A stretch of DNA of 64,000 nt from Methylomicrobium sp035916875 (GTDB lineage Bacteria > Pseudomonadota > Gammaproteobacteria > Methylococcales > Methylomonadaceae): positions 1 through 64,000 of the forward strand of contig NZ_JAXUHN010000088.1 of assembly GCF_035916875.1 (NCBI RefSeq), given 5' to 3'. The position numbers and the translations under genes were made by a program. This document shows, in pieces, positions 17,201 through 26,032 of this stretch. The stretch's first letter is position 1, and each line of letters opens with the position of its first letter. The notes beneath the pieces were generated by a model. The model saw only the letters and a program-made list of their open reading frames with translations, was not told where the DNA came from and did not search any database.

Positions 17201-18967
17201 ATGGACAGAAAAAAATATTCATGGCCTTTCGTACTGGCCCTGACGCTGCATCTTTCGATCGTGCTGTTGTTCATCCTCAGCACGCTGTTCAAGAAGTCGG
17301 ACAAAGAGGCGCCGCCTGCCCCTGAAATCATCCAGGCAACGATCGTCGAGCAACCGGCCGAACATCCGACCAGCGCGGCAAAAGCCGAACCGGTATCCGA
17401 ACCTGCACCTGCACCGACGCCGGAGCCACCGGCCGAGCAGGCCAGCGACGTGCAGAAACAGGCGGCCGCAATAGCCCAGGCACAAGCCGCTAAAGCCAAG
17501 GCCGCTGCGGAAAAGGCAACGGCAGAAAAAGCCGCCCTGGAAAAAGCAGCCGCGCTGAAAGCCAAACAATCGGCCGAGGAAAAAGCCAAAGCCGAAGCGA
17601 AAGAAGCGGCACTGCAAGCCAAAAAACTGGCCGAGGAAAAAGCGGAAGCCGAAGCGGAAGAAACGGCGCTGAAAGCCAAAAAGCTGGCCGCCGAAAAAGC
17701 CGAGGCCGCCGCCAAAGCCCAGGCCAATGCCGAAAAAGCGGCCGAAGCCAAGGCGCAAAAACTCGCGGCTGAAAAAGCCGAAGCGGCCGCGAAGGCGAAA
17801 AAAATCGCCGCCGAACAGGCGGAAGCTGCCCAAAAGACAAAGGCCGAAGCTCAAAAAGCCGCGGCCGAAAAAGCGCAAAAATTGGCCGCCGAAAAAGCCG
17901 AAGCCGCCGCCAAGGCTGAAAAAGCCGCTGCCGCGAAAGCCAAGGCGGAAGCCGAGAAACTGGCGGACCTGAAAGCGAAAAGACTCGCGGCCGAAAAAGC
18001 CGAGCAAGAAAAAGCTGCGGCCGAAAAGGCGGCGGCCGAGAAAGCCAAAAAATTAACCGCTGAAAAAGCCGCCGAAGAAAAAGCCCAAAAACTCGCAGCG
18101 GAAAAAGCCGAGAAAGCAAAAGAAGCCGCGGCCGAGAAGGCCGCTACGGAAAAAGCCAACAAGCTGGCCGCGGAAAAAGCGGCCAAGGCGAAGGCCGAAG
18201 CCGAGGCAAAAGCCAAAAAACTGGCAGCCGAAAGGGCCGCCAAGGCGGAAGCCGCCGAAAAAGCTAAATCAGAAGCCGATGCGAAAGCAAAGGCCGAAGC
18301 AAAAGCCGAAGTGGAAAGGGCGGCGGCGGAGAAAGCCAAAAAACTAGCGGCCGAAAAAGCCGCCAAGGCGAAAGCGGAGGCCGAGGCCGCCGCAAAGGCC
18401 AAGGCTGAAGCCGAAGCAAAAGCCAAGGCCGAGGCCGCCGCAAAGGCTAAAGCGGAAGCCGAAGCAAAAGCCAAAGCCGAGGCCGCCGCAAAAGCTAAAG
18501 CGGAAGCGGAAGCCGAAGCAAAAGCCAAGGCTGAAGCCGCCGCGAAGGCTAAAGCGGAAGCCGAGGCAAAAGCGAAGGCCGAAGCTGCACGCGCGGCTGC
18601 CGAAGCACAAGCCAAGGCCGCAGCCGCTGAAAAAGCGGCTCAGGAGGCGAAAGCCAAAGCCGCCGCATCGCAGGATGCGGTCAATGCTGCGATCAAAGCG
18701 ATTCGGTTAAAGGTCAACCGTAGCTGGATACGTCCAATGTCGATGCAGCCCGGCTTGAAATGCCGAATCCGAGTCAGGCTGATGTCCGACGGCACAGTAA
18801 TCGATGCGGAGGTGATCGCCTCCAGCGGCGATGAAATTTTTGACCGTTCGGCCGAAAATGCGGTCAATAAGGCATCGCCATTACCGGTGCCGCAGGATAA
18901 GGACGTTTTCGCGAAATCTTTCCGGTCGTTTACGTTTACTTTCGACCCGGACCGCGGCGCTTATTAG
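17201..18967 (+). CDS. tolA: TolA, with very long Ala/Lys/Glu helix
   Basis: 588 residues, notably longer than E. coli TolA (421). There is a short cytoplasmic tail and one membrane helix (FVLALTLHLSIVLLFILSTLF). A Pro-rich linker leads to about 380 residues of Ala-Lys-Glu heptad-like repeats (AEKAAAEKAKKLAAEKA type) forming a periplasm-spanning coiled helix. The C-terminal domain III (RSWIRPMSMQPGLKCRIRVRL, VIASSGDEIFDR) contacts TolB/Pal. The reverse strand also stays open across the repeat because of codon bias; that frame is not a gene. Confidence 0.93.
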   Translation: MDRKKYSWPFVLALTLHLSIVLLFILSTLFKKSDKEAPPAPEIIQATIVEQPAEHPTSAAKAEPVSEPAPAPTPEPPAEQASDVQKQAAAIAQAQAAKAKAAAEKATAEKAALEKAAALKAKQSAEEKAKAEAKEAALQAKKLAEEKAEAEAEETALKAKKLAAEKAEAAAKAQANAEKAAEAKAQKLAAEKAEAAAKAKKIAAEQAEAAQKTKAEAQKAAAEKAQKLAAEKAEAAAKAEKAAAAKAKAEAEKLADLKAKRLAAEKAEQEKAAAEKAAAEKAKKLTAEKAAEEKAQKLAAEKAEKAKEAAAEKAATEKANKLAAEKAAKAKAEAEAKAKKLAAERAAKAEAAEKAKSEADAKAKAEAKAEVERAAAEKAKKLAAEKAAKAKAEAEAAAKAKAEAEAKAKAEAAAKAKAEAEAKAKAEAAAKAKAEAEAEAKAKAEAAAKAKAEAEAKAKAEAARAAAEAQAKAAAAEKAAQEAKAKAAASQDAVNAAIKAIRLKVNRSWIRPMSMQPGLKCRIRVRLMSDGTVIDAEVIASSGDEIFDRSAENAVNKASPLPVPQDKDVFAKSFRSFTFTFDPDRGAY

Positions 18968-19075
18968 TAACCTGGAAAACTCCGGCAGGGTACGCTCCGC
19001 GTCCCCTGCCGGGCGCGATAAAAACGAATAATGCAACTCATGATTTTTAAAATGTGTTTTTTTAGAGGTCTGCGC

Positions 19076-20350
19076 GTGAAGAGAATAAAGAAAATCATCA
19101 TCATCGGCCTGTTGGGCCTGTTTGCGCCGTTGCTGCGCGCGGAAATGGATATCGAGATCACGGAAGGGATCGAGAGTGCGTTGCCGATCGCGATCGTGCC
19201 GTTCGCCCAGCAAGGCGGGCCGGTCAGCATCAGCAGCGTCGTCAGCCACGATTTGGGCGGCAGCGGCTATTTCAGGCCGATGACCGAAAACTCAATGCCG
19301 AGCCGCCCGACGACTCCGGAGGCGATCCAGTTCGGCGAATGGAAATCGGCCGGCCAGAATTACATCGTGGTCGGCCAGGCTGTTCCGGCCGGCGGCCAAT
19401 ACAATGTGCAATTTCAGCTGTTCGACGTAAATACCGGCAATCAAGTGCTCGGTTACCGGATGACCTCGACCGCGCAGGATCTGCGCCGAACCGCGCATCA
19501 CATTAGCGACCTGATCTTCGAAAAGCTGATCGGCAAAAAAGGCGTGTTCAGCGGCCGTATCGCCTACATTACCAGCAGTGGCCAAGGCGCTTCGCGTACG
19601 CATAGGCTTCAGGTCGCGGATGCGGACGGTTTCAATCCACAAACGATCGCGACCTCGACGGAACCGCTAATGTCGCCGTCCTGGTCGCCTGACGGCCGCA
19701 AAATGGCTTATGTGTCATTCGAAAGAAAAACCGCCGCAATCTATGTACAAACGCTCGCGACCGGCCAGCGTGTCAAAGTCGCCGAGTTTCCGGGCATCAA
19801 CGGTGCACCGTCGTGGTCGCCGGACGGCAGCAAACTCGCATTGACCCTGTCGAAGGACGGCAGTCCGGATATTTATGTGCTGAATCTGATCAACAACTCA
19901 TTGATAAAAGTCACAAACAACTCCGCGATCGATACCGAACCGACGTGGTCGCCCGACGGCGGCACTATCGTATTTACTTCGGACCGGGGAGGCAAACCGC
20001 AACTTTATCGGGTTTCTAGCCAGGGCGGCGCGGAAAAACGCCTGACCTTCTCCGGCAGCTACAATGCGCGCGCCAGCTTTTCACCGGACGGCAAGAATAT
20101 CGCGATGGTGCACGGCAACGGCAACGACTACCGGATCGCAGTGCTGGATTTGGCATCCGGCTCGATCAACGTGCTGACCAGCGGCCCAACCGACGAATCG
20201 CCCAGTTTCGCACCGAATGGCGACATGATCTTATATGCCTCGCAACGCGGGAACGGTGGCTATCTGGCGGCCGTCTCGCTCGACGGCAAGATGCAGCAAA
20301 AACTCGTCTTTGACAGCAACGCGGTACGCGAGCCGGCCTGGGCGCCCTAA
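19076..20350 (+). CDS. tolB: Periplasmic beta-propeller TolB
   Basis: A 424-residue propeller with the N-terminal TolB domain (LPIAIVPFAQQGG) followed by WSPDGRK, WSPDGSK, WSPDGGT, FSPDGKN and FAPNGDM repeats. The GTG at 19076 is preferred because an AGAGG site lies eight bases upstream and the product begins with a clean signal peptide (VKRIKKIIIIGLLGLFAPLLRA). In-frame ATGs at 19031, 19040 and 19052 would put a hydrophobic tail before it. It links TolA and Pal in envelope constriction. Confidence 0.93.
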   Translation: MKRIKKIIIIGLLGLFAPLLRAEMDIEITEGIESALPIAIVPFAQQGGPVSISSVVSHDLGGSGYFRPMTENSMPSRPTTPEAIQFGEWKSAGQNYIVVGQAVPAGGQYNVQFQLFDVNTGNQVLGYRMTSTAQDLRRTAHHISDLIFEKLIGKKGVFSGRIAYITSSGQGASRTHRLQVADADGFNPQTIATSTEPLMSPSWSPDGRKMAYVSFERKTAAIYVQTLATGQRVKVAEFPGINGAPSWSPDGSKLALTLSKDGSPDIYVLNLINNSLIKVTNNSAIDTEPTWSPDGGTIVFTSDRGGKPQLYRVSSQGGAEKRLTFSGSYNARASFSPDGKNIAMVHGNGNDYRIAVLDLASGSINVLTSGPTDESPSFAPNGDMILYASQRGNGGYLAAVSLDGKMQQKLVFDSNAVREPAWAP

Positions 20351-20366
20351 ACCCTCGATCAGCCAT

Positions 20367-20422
20367 TCGGACTCAGGGCTAAGATAAACGCCCTGTCCGA
20401 TTGGCACGAGCCCTTTTTTTTT
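20367..20422 (+). promoter_or_regulatory. Hairpin and T-run between tolB and pal
   Basis: TCGGACTCAGGGC (20367-20379) pairs with GCCCTGTCCGA (20390-20400), with a small mismatch, and a run of ten T follows at 20413-20422. An alternative stem GGGCT/AGCCC abuts the T-run. It could act as a partial terminator that lowers or separates pal expression from tolQRAB, or as an mRNA-stabilising structure. Confidence 0.45.
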
Positions 20423-20457
20423 GTAGAATTATTGTCTTATTTTTCGGGATCTTAACG

Positions 20458-21033
20458 ATGAAATTGAATAAAATGCTCTTAGCTTTAGCAATAAGCGCCA
20501 TGTTTTTGACTGCTTGCAGCGATGATGAGGCCGACCAAGCCCTGACCGACGGCTCGCAAAACAGCGCCAGCGGCATCAACGATGCATCCACCGGCGGCTT
20601 GAATAACGGTGCCGGAGTTGGCGGTTCGCAATTCGGTGCGGGAGGCGCCGGAGGCTATGGCAATAGTCGACTGGGCCCCGAGTTTTCCGATCCGAACAAC
20701 CCGCTTTCCAAATCAACGATCTATTTCATGCTCGACAGCAGCCAGATTCAACCGGATTTTGAGCCGGTCATCGCCGCGCACGCCCGTTATCTAGCCGGCC
20801 ATCCCGGACAGCGGGTTGCCCTGGAAGGGCACGCCGACGAACGCGGCTCGCGCGAATATAATATTGCGCTCGGCGAAAACCGCTCTAAATCGGTCGCCAA
20901 CCTGATGCGGGCGCAAGGCGTCTCCGACAGCCAATTAGAGGTGGTCAGTTACGGCGAAGAAAAACCGGCCGCCTTCGGCAGCGACGAGGCTTCGTGGGAA
21001 CTTAACCGCCGTGTCGAACTGGTTTATAAATAA
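20458..21033 (+). CDS. pal: Peptidoglycan-associated lipoprotein Pal
   Basis: 191 residues starting MKLNKMLLALAIS, with lipobox LTAC and the mature N-terminus at Cys20. A Gly/Asn/Ser-rich linker follows, then an OmpA-like domain with FMLDSSQIQPD, LEGHADERGSREYN (diaminopimelate-binding) and ALGENRSKSV. It is anchored in the outer membrane and binds peptidoglycan and TolB. A longer frame from 20401 would put a hydrophobic stretch before the lipoprotein signal and is rejected. Confidence 0.95.
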   Translation: MKLNKMLLALAISAMFLTACSDDEADQALTDGSQNSASGINDASTGGLNNGAGVGGSQFGAGGAGGYGNSRLGPEFSDPNNPLSKSTIYFMLDSSQIQPDFEPVIAAHARYLAGHPGQRVALEGHADERGSREYNIALGENRSKSVANLMRAQGVSDSQLEVVSYGEEKPAAFGSDEASWELNRRVELVYK

Positions 21034-21936
21034 ATGAACATACGTCCATTGCTGCTGTCGGCCCTTATCGGCGGCATCTCCGTAAACGCCTGCGCGTTGG
21101 CTCCCGTGGTCAACGATCCGGGTAATCCGGCGGAGATGACGCAAAATCCGAACGTACAGACGGCTGCATCCAGCAAGACTCTGTACGAGCTGATGAGCCG
21201 CATCGATCAACTGCAAAACGAAGTGCGCGAACTGACCGGCAAGGTCGAGGAACAGTCCTATCAAAACGCCGAGCTGAAAAAAAGGTTGAGCACGATGTAT
21301 TCGGATTTTGACGAGCGCGTGCAAAATCTCGAAAACAAAGTATCGGGCGGCAGTCCGGCAGCGGGAGCGCCAACCGGTGAAAACACCGGCGACGCGGCAC
21401 CTCCGGCAGATTTGGACAATGTGCAGCCTTCCGGCGAAGCACAACCCCCTCAGGGAAATCAGGGCGCCAATGAACCCACGGGTCAGGCCGTCGAACAGGC
21501 ACCCGCCGTAAATCCTGCGACAGCGGCTCCACCGCCGCCGAGCGAACCGGCTGCGGTTTCGGAAGACCAGGAGTACAAACAAGCCTACGACGACCTCAGA
21601 AACGGCCGCACGTCGCAGTCGATCGAGGAATTCAAGGCTTATTTGAGCCGAAACCCTTCCGGGCCTTTGTCCGGCAACGCGCAATACTGGCTCGGCGAAG
21701 CTTATCGGGTCAATCAGGATTTCAGTTCATCCCGTGCAGCCTTTACCAAAGTGCTGGACAGTTACGCCGACAGCCCGAAGGTGCCGGATGCTTTACTGAA
21801 GCTCGGTTATATCGAGATCGATCTGAACAACAAGGCAAAAGCCCGCGAGTATCTGACTCGCGTCTCAAACGATTATCCGAACACGAACGCGGCGCGTTTG
21901 GCGGCCAAAAAACTGCAATCGATTTCCGGCCAGTGA
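21034..21936 (+). CDS. cpoB: Cell division coordinator CpoB (YbgF)
   Basis: 300 residues with a signal peptide (LLLSALIGGISVNACA), an N-terminal trimerising coiled coil (LYELMSRIDQLQNEVREL), and a Pro/Ala/Gln-rich linker. The C-terminal TPR domain has about three repeats (QAYDDLRNGRTSQSIEEF, AQYWLGEAYRVNQDFSSS, ALLKLGYIEIDLNNKAKA). CpoB links Tol-Pal with PBP1B septal synthesis. It begins directly after the pal stop and its stop overlaps queE. Confidence 0.92.
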   Translation: MNIRPLLLSALIGGISVNACALAPVVNDPGNPAEMTQNPNVQTAASSKTLYELMSRIDQLQNEVRELTGKVEEQSYQNAELKKRLSTMYSDFDERVQNLENKVSGGSPAAGAPTGENTGDAAPPADLDNVQPSGEAQPPQGNQGANEPTGQAVEQAPAVNPATAAPPPPSEPAAVSEDQEYKQAYDDLRNGRTSQSIEEFKAYLSRNPSGPLSGNAQYWLGEAYRVNQDFSSSRAAFTKVLDSYADSPKVPDALLKLGYIEIDLNNKAKAREYLTRVSNDYPNTNAARLAAKKLQSISGQ

Positions 21937-22574
21937 GTTCTCTCCGCATCACCGAAATATTCTACTCGCTGCAAGGCGAATCGAACACGGTCGGCTTGCC
22001 GACCGTCTTTATCAGGCTGACCGGCTGTCCGTTGCGTTGCGTTTATTGCGATACCGAATACGCCTTTACCGGCGGCAAAAAAATCGCGATCGACGAGATC
22101 CTCGCCCAAGTTGATTCCTATGGCACGCCGTATGTCACCGTCACCGGCGGCGAACCCTTGGCGCAGCCAGGCTGCCTGGAGTTGATGACACGACTGCTCG
22201 ACAAAGGCTACGCCGTATCATTAGAAACCAGCGGCGCGCTCGACATTTCGAAGGTTGATCCACGCGTAATCAAGGTGATGGATCTCAAAACGCCAAGTTC
22301 CGGTGAACTGGACAGGAATCTCTATCAAAACATCGGCTTTCTGAATCGCAAAGATCAAATTAAGTTCGTGATCGGCAATGAAGAAGATTACGCTTGGTCG
22401 AAAGCCGCGCTGAACGAATACGGCTTGCCTGATCGTTGCCAAATTTTGTTTTCACCGGTGATGGGCCAGCAAGACCCGACACGCCTGGCTGAAAAAATAC
22501 TCGCCGACCGGCTTCCGGTTCGCTTTCAGATTCAACTTCACAAATTGCTCTGGGCCGACGCCCGCGGCAAATAA
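21933..22574 (+). CDS. queE: 7-carboxy-7-deazaguanine synthase
   Basis: A 213-residue radical SAM enzyme. The cluster motif is CPLRCVYC near residues 30-37, and the GGEPL motif sits near 72. QueE rearranges carboxytetrahydropterin to 7-carboxy-7-deazaguanine in preQ0/queuosine synthesis. It starts at GTG, overlapping the cpoB stop (GTGA), and is followed by queC after six bases. Placement of queE-queC after tol-pal is common in gammaproteobacteria. Confidence 0.95.
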   Translation: MSSLRITEIFYSLQGESNTVGLPTVFIRLTGCPLRCVYCDTEYAFTGGKKIAIDEILAQVDSYGTPYVTVTGGEPLAQPGCLELMTRLLDKGYAVSLETSGALDISKVDPRVIKVMDLKTPSSGELDRNLYQNIGFLNRKDQIKFVIGNEEDYAWSKAALNEYGLPDRCQILFSPVMGQQDPTRLAEKILADRLPVRFQIQLHKLLWADARGK

Positions 22575-22580
22575 TCCTGC

Positions 22581-23252
22581 ATGCAAAAAAAAGCGATTAT
22601 TCTGCTCTCGGGCGGACTCGATTCGATTACCGTGCTGGCTCTGGCCCAAAGCCAGGGCTATCATTGCCATGCGCTCAGTTTCGATTACGGACAGCGCCAT
22701 AACGCGGAATTGAACGCCGCCAGACGCATCGCCGAACATTATCGGGTTGCCGAGCATAAAATAATTCCATTGGGACTGGGCGCCATTGGCGGTTCGGCAT
22801 TGACCGACGATCATATTCCTGTGCCAACTACGCCGCAAGAGGGCATTCCGGCCACTTATGTGCCGGCGCGCAACACGATCTTTCTGGCTTTCGCACTGGG
22901 CTGGGCGGAAGTGATCAAGGCCCGCGACATTTTCATCGGCGTCAATGCGGTCGATTATTCCGGTTACCCGGATTGCCGGCCCGAATTCATCGATGCTTTT
23001 CAAAAGCTCGCCGATCTTGCGACCAAGGCAGGCGTTGAAGGCAGCCATTTTACGATCCACACGCCGCTGATTTCATTGAGCAAGGCCGACATCATCAAAA
23101 CCGGTCGGGCTTTGGGCATCGATTACAGCCAGACCGTGTCCTGCTACGCCGCCGCCCCTGACGGCCGCGCCTGCGGGCTGTGCGACGCCTGCCGTTTACG
23201 CAAAAACGGCTTTGCCGAGGCAGGCGTCGAAGACCCTACCCGTTATCTCTAA
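22581..23252 (+). CDS. queC: 7-cyano-7-deazaguanine (preQ0) synthase
   Basis: 223 residues in the PP-loop ATPase family. The PP-loop is LLSGGLDSITVL near residue 8. The C-terminal zinc site has four cysteines (SCYAAAPDGRACGLCDACRL). It converts carboxy-deazaguanine to preQ0 using ATP and ammonia. It is the last gene of the run and faces pyrC' convergently; no strong terminator hairpin is visible in the 22-base gap. Confidence 0.95.
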   Translation: MQKKAIILLSGGLDSITVLALAQSQGYHCHALSFDYGQRHNAELNAARRIAEHYRVAEHKIIPLGLGAIGGSALTDDHIPVPTTPQEGIPATYVPARNTIFLAFALGWAEVIKARDIFIGVNAVDYSGYPDCRPEFIDAFQKLADLATKAGVEGSHFTIHTPLISLSKADIIKTGRALGIDYSQTVSCYAAAPDGRACGLCDACRLRKNGFAEAGVEDPTRYL

Positions 23253-23274
23253 CGTAAAAAAGATATTGGCCGGC

Positions 23275-24549
23275 TTATGAATGAATGACCCGGCCCGCCT
23301 GCAAGGTATGCGTGACGAGGCCTTGCATCGTTTGGCCCCAATATGGCGTATTGGCGCCTTGGCTGCGCCAGTGATCGGCATCGACTCGCCATTGCGCTTT
23401 CGGATCGAAGATGCAGACATCGGCCGGCAAACCCGGCGTCAACGCGCCGCGCTGCAATCCCAGTATCTCGGCAGGTTTCGAAGTCAACGCGGCAACGCCT
23501 TCCGGCAAAGTCAGCGCGCCGTCCGCAACCAGTTTCAATAGCAACGGCAGTAGCGTTTCCAAGGCGGAAATGCCGGGTTCGGTCTCGGGAAACGCGCCGA
23601 GCTTCGCATCGAGGTCATGTGGCTGATGATCCGAACAGATGCCGTCGAGCGTTCCGGCCGCCACCCCCAGGCGTAAATACTGTTTATCATCCTCGGTGCG
23701 CAACGGCGGCAGCACATGGTACGCGCTGTCGAACGGCGTCATGTCGTTCTCGGTCAAATGTAATTGATGCATCGCGACATTGGCGGTCACGCGCAGGCCG
23801 TCGTTTTTTGCCTGCTGGATCTTGATCACCGAACGTTTGCAACTGAGTTGGCCGAAGTGCACACGGCAACCCGTCAGTTCGGCCAGTTCGAGGCATTGCG
23901 ACAGCGCTATCGTTTCGGCGGCTTCCGGAATGCTCGGCAAGCCGTAGCGCGTCGCCAACGCGCCTTCATGCGCGCAGCCGTTATTGCCGAGCCAGTAATC
24001 GTTCGGACGGAGCATCAACAGCAAATCATGACTCGCCGCATATTCCATCGCCCGCCGCAGAATCAGCAGATTTTTGACCGGCTCATTCGCATGGCCGACC
24101 GCGATACAGCCGGCCTGCTTCAGCGACAGCATTGCGCTTAATTCCGTGCCTTCCAGCTTCTGCGTCAAGGCGGCGATCGGGTGAATCTGCGGGTAGCCGG
24201 CTTTTTCGGCCAAGTCCTTGATCAGTTCGGCAACTGCTGGCGCATCGATCACCGGCATTGTGTCCGGCTGAAGACATAGTGTGGTCACACCCGCGCTTGC
24301 CGCCGCAAGCGTTTCGCTCTTGATAGTGGCTTTGCGGCTTTGCCCGGGTTCGCGCAGTCGAGTGCTCAGATCGATAAAGCCGGGACAGACGATTTGCTCG
24401 TTCGCATCGATTTGAATGTCCGCATCGAAACCGTCCGGCCTGGAGGCGACCGACAGAATTTTCCCGTCGGCAATATAAACGTTGCCGATACGGTCGATGC
24501 CATTGGCTGGATCGATGATCCGGCCGTGGTTGATTTGTATCCGTTTCAT
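23275..24549 (-). CDS. pyrC': Non-catalytic dihydroorotase-like subunit PyrC'
   Basis: 424 residues with the class I dihydroorotase fold. The metal-binding HxH that normally precedes LREPG is lost: the sequence reads DLSTRLREPG. A second expected histidine is also missing in the LRPNDYWL region. One histidine (VHFGQLS) and the aspartate of SDHQPH remain. This is the signature of PyrC', which in Pseudomonas assembles with PyrB and is needed for transcarbamoylase structure but does not catalyse. It overlaps pyrB by four bases. A functional dihydroorotase must be encoded elsewhere. Confidence 0.9.
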   Translation of the reverse strand: MKRIQINHGRIIDPANGIDRIGNVYIADGKILSVASRPDGFDADIQIDANEQIVCPGFIDLSTRLREPGQSRKATIKSETLAAASAGVTTLCLQPDTMPVIDAPAVAELIKDLAEKAGYPQIHPIAALTQKLEGTELSAMLSLKQAGCIAVGHANEPVKNLLILRRAMEYAASHDLLLMLRPNDYWLGNNGCAHEGALATRYGLPSIPEAAETIALSQCLELAELTGCRVHFGQLSCKRSVIKIQQAKNDGLRVTANVAMHQLHLTENDMTPFDSAYHVLPPLRTEDDKQYLRLGVAAGTLDGICSDHQPHDLDAKLGAFPETEPGISALETLLPLLLKLVADGALTLPEGVAALTSKPAEILGLQRGALTPGLPADVCIFDPKAQWRVDADHWRSQGANTPYWGQTMQGLVTHTLQAGRVIHS

Positions 24550-25511
24550 GCACTCGTTCCCTGTGGCTGCATCGCCATCGCCATTACCGCCATCCGAATC
24601 GCAATGCCGTTGCTGACCTGTTTCAAAATCACCGACTGCGGCCCGTCGGCGACTTTCGAATCAATTTCGACACCGCGGTTGATCGGCCCCGGATGCATCA
24701 CGATCGCATCGGGCTTGGCGAGTTTGAGTTTATCCTCGGTCAAGCCGAAACATTTGAAATATTCGCTTTCGCTAGGCAGCAGAGCCGAACTCATCCGTTC
24801 TTTTTGCAGACGTAGCATCATCACCACATCGACATCCTTCAAGCCCTCGTTCAGGTTATAAAAAACTTTCACACCGAGCGTTTCGACATGCGCGGGCAAC
24901 AAAGTTTTCGGAGCAATGACCCGGACCTCGGTCACGCCCAGGGCATTCAGCGCGACGATTTCGGAGCGGGCGACGCGGGAATGCAGAATGTCGCCGATGA
25001 TCGCGACCTTGAGCGGCGCGAAGTCCTTCTTGATCTGGCGGATCGTAAACATGTCCAGCATCGCCTGGGTCGGATGCGCGTGCTGGCCGTCGCCGGCGTT
25101 GATCACGCTGATGTGCGGCGCGACCTGCTGGGCGATGAAATGCGCGGCGCCGCTGAGCGCATGGCGCACGACGAACATATCAACGAACATCGCCTCCAGG
25201 TTACGGATCGTATCGAGCAGGCTCTCGCCTTTCGACGTCGCCGAGGTCGCGATATTGATGCTTAGCACATCGGCCGATAGGCGTTTAGCGGCCAGTTCGA
25301 AGGTGGTACGGGTGCGCGTGCTGTTTTCGAAAAACAGATTCACGATCGTTTTGCCACGCAGAATAGGGACTTTCTTGACCTGTTGATCGGACATGCCGGC
25401 AAATGACTCTGCTAGGTCGAGAATCTCGGTCAACAGCGATTTATCGAGACCTTCGATCGTCAGAAAGTGCTTCAGCTTGCCTTCCGGGGTCAATTGCAAA
25501 ATGGCGGACAT
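24546..25511 (-). CDS. pyrB: Aspartate carbamoyltransferase catalytic subunit
   Basis: 321 residues from ATG 25511; a longer frame to 25616 runs through pyrR. The carbamoyl-phosphate loop FENSTRTRTTFE, the HALSGA region, GDGQHAHPTQA and the aspartate-binding MMLRLQKER are all present. It condenses carbamoyl phosphate and aspartate in the pyrimidine pathway. The extended N-terminus before HFLTIEGL matches class A enzymes that form large PyrB-PyrC' complexes, agreeing with the neighbour. It starts two bases after pyrR ends. Confidence 0.95.
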   Translation of the reverse strand: MSAILQLTPEGKLKHFLTIEGLDKSLLTEILDLAESFAGMSDQQVKKVPILRGKTIVNLFFENSTRTRTTFELAAKRLSADVLSINIATSATSKGESLLDTIRNLEAMFVDMFVVRHALSGAAHFIAQQVAPHISVINAGDGQHAHPTQAMLDMFTIRQIKKDFAPLKVAIIGDILHSRVARSEIVALNALGVTEVRVIAPKTLLPAHVETLGVKVFYNLNEGLKDVDVVMMLRLQKERMSSALLPSESEYFKCFGLTEDKLKLAKPDAIVMHPGPINRGVEIDSKVADGPQSVILKQVSNGIAIRMAVMAMAMQPQGTSA

Positions 25512-25513
25512 CG

Positions 25514-26032
25514 TCAAGCCGCTCCTTTTACCAACTCGACATGCACGGACAAAGGCTCCGGTCCGGTCAGCTTGATGCGTTGGCCAGGATTCAGCGCGAT
25601 ACGGATGCCGGCGCAATCGGGCGCAAGCGGAATCTGCCTGCCGTCGCGTTCGATCAGCACCGCCAGCACAACCTGATTCGGCCGACCATAATCGAATATC
25701 TCATTCAGCGCCGCACGGATCGTTCGGCCGGTATAAAACACATCATCGATCAGTATGATGTCGCGGCCTTCGAGTTGTGGCGGCAACTGGCTCGGCTTGA
25801 CCTTCGGATTCATCCCGATTTGTGAAAAATCGTCGCGGTAAAACGAAATATCCAAAAGCCCCAACGGCTCCTGAATTTGCAGCTTTTGATGTAAGCGCTC
25901 AGCGATCCAGACGCCGCCGGTGCGGATGCCGATCAGCAACGGGTTGGTCAGTTTGCGTTCGGCAATAATGGTTTTAAGCCGGTCGGCCAATTGGTCGATC
26001 AGTTCGGGAATATCGATGTGGTTAGGATTCAT
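25514..26032 (-). CDS. pyrR: PyrR regulator / uracil phosphoribosyltransferase
   Basis: 172 residues in the type I phosphoribosyltransferase fold. The PRPP loop is IILIDDVFYTGRTIRAAL near residues 90-107, preceded by SFYRDDFSQIG. In Gram-positives PyrR binds pyr mRNA; in Pseudomonas-like clusters its role is less clear. It overlaps ruvX upstream and abuts pyrB, so it belongs to the same transcript. I saw no attenuator structure in front of it. Confidence 0.92.
   Translation of the reverse strand: MNPNHIDIPELIDQLADRLKTIIAERKLTNPLLIGIRTGGVWIAERLHQKLQIQEPLGLLDISFYRDDFSQIGMNPKVKPSQLPPQLEGRDIILIDDVFYTGRTIRAALNEIFDYGRPNQVVLAVLIERDGRQIPLAPDCAGIRIALNPGQRIKLTGPEPLSVHVELVKGAA

Noticed and set aside
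17219..18615. Long reverse frames rich in Phe/Gly/Arg or Ala/Ser across tolA
   Set aside because: Low-complexity products of the tolA repeat read backwards.
17480..18640. Repetitive DNA that could be mistaken for a CRISPR or VNTR array
   Set aside because: Units are irregular in length and keep one reading frame; they encode the TolA helix.
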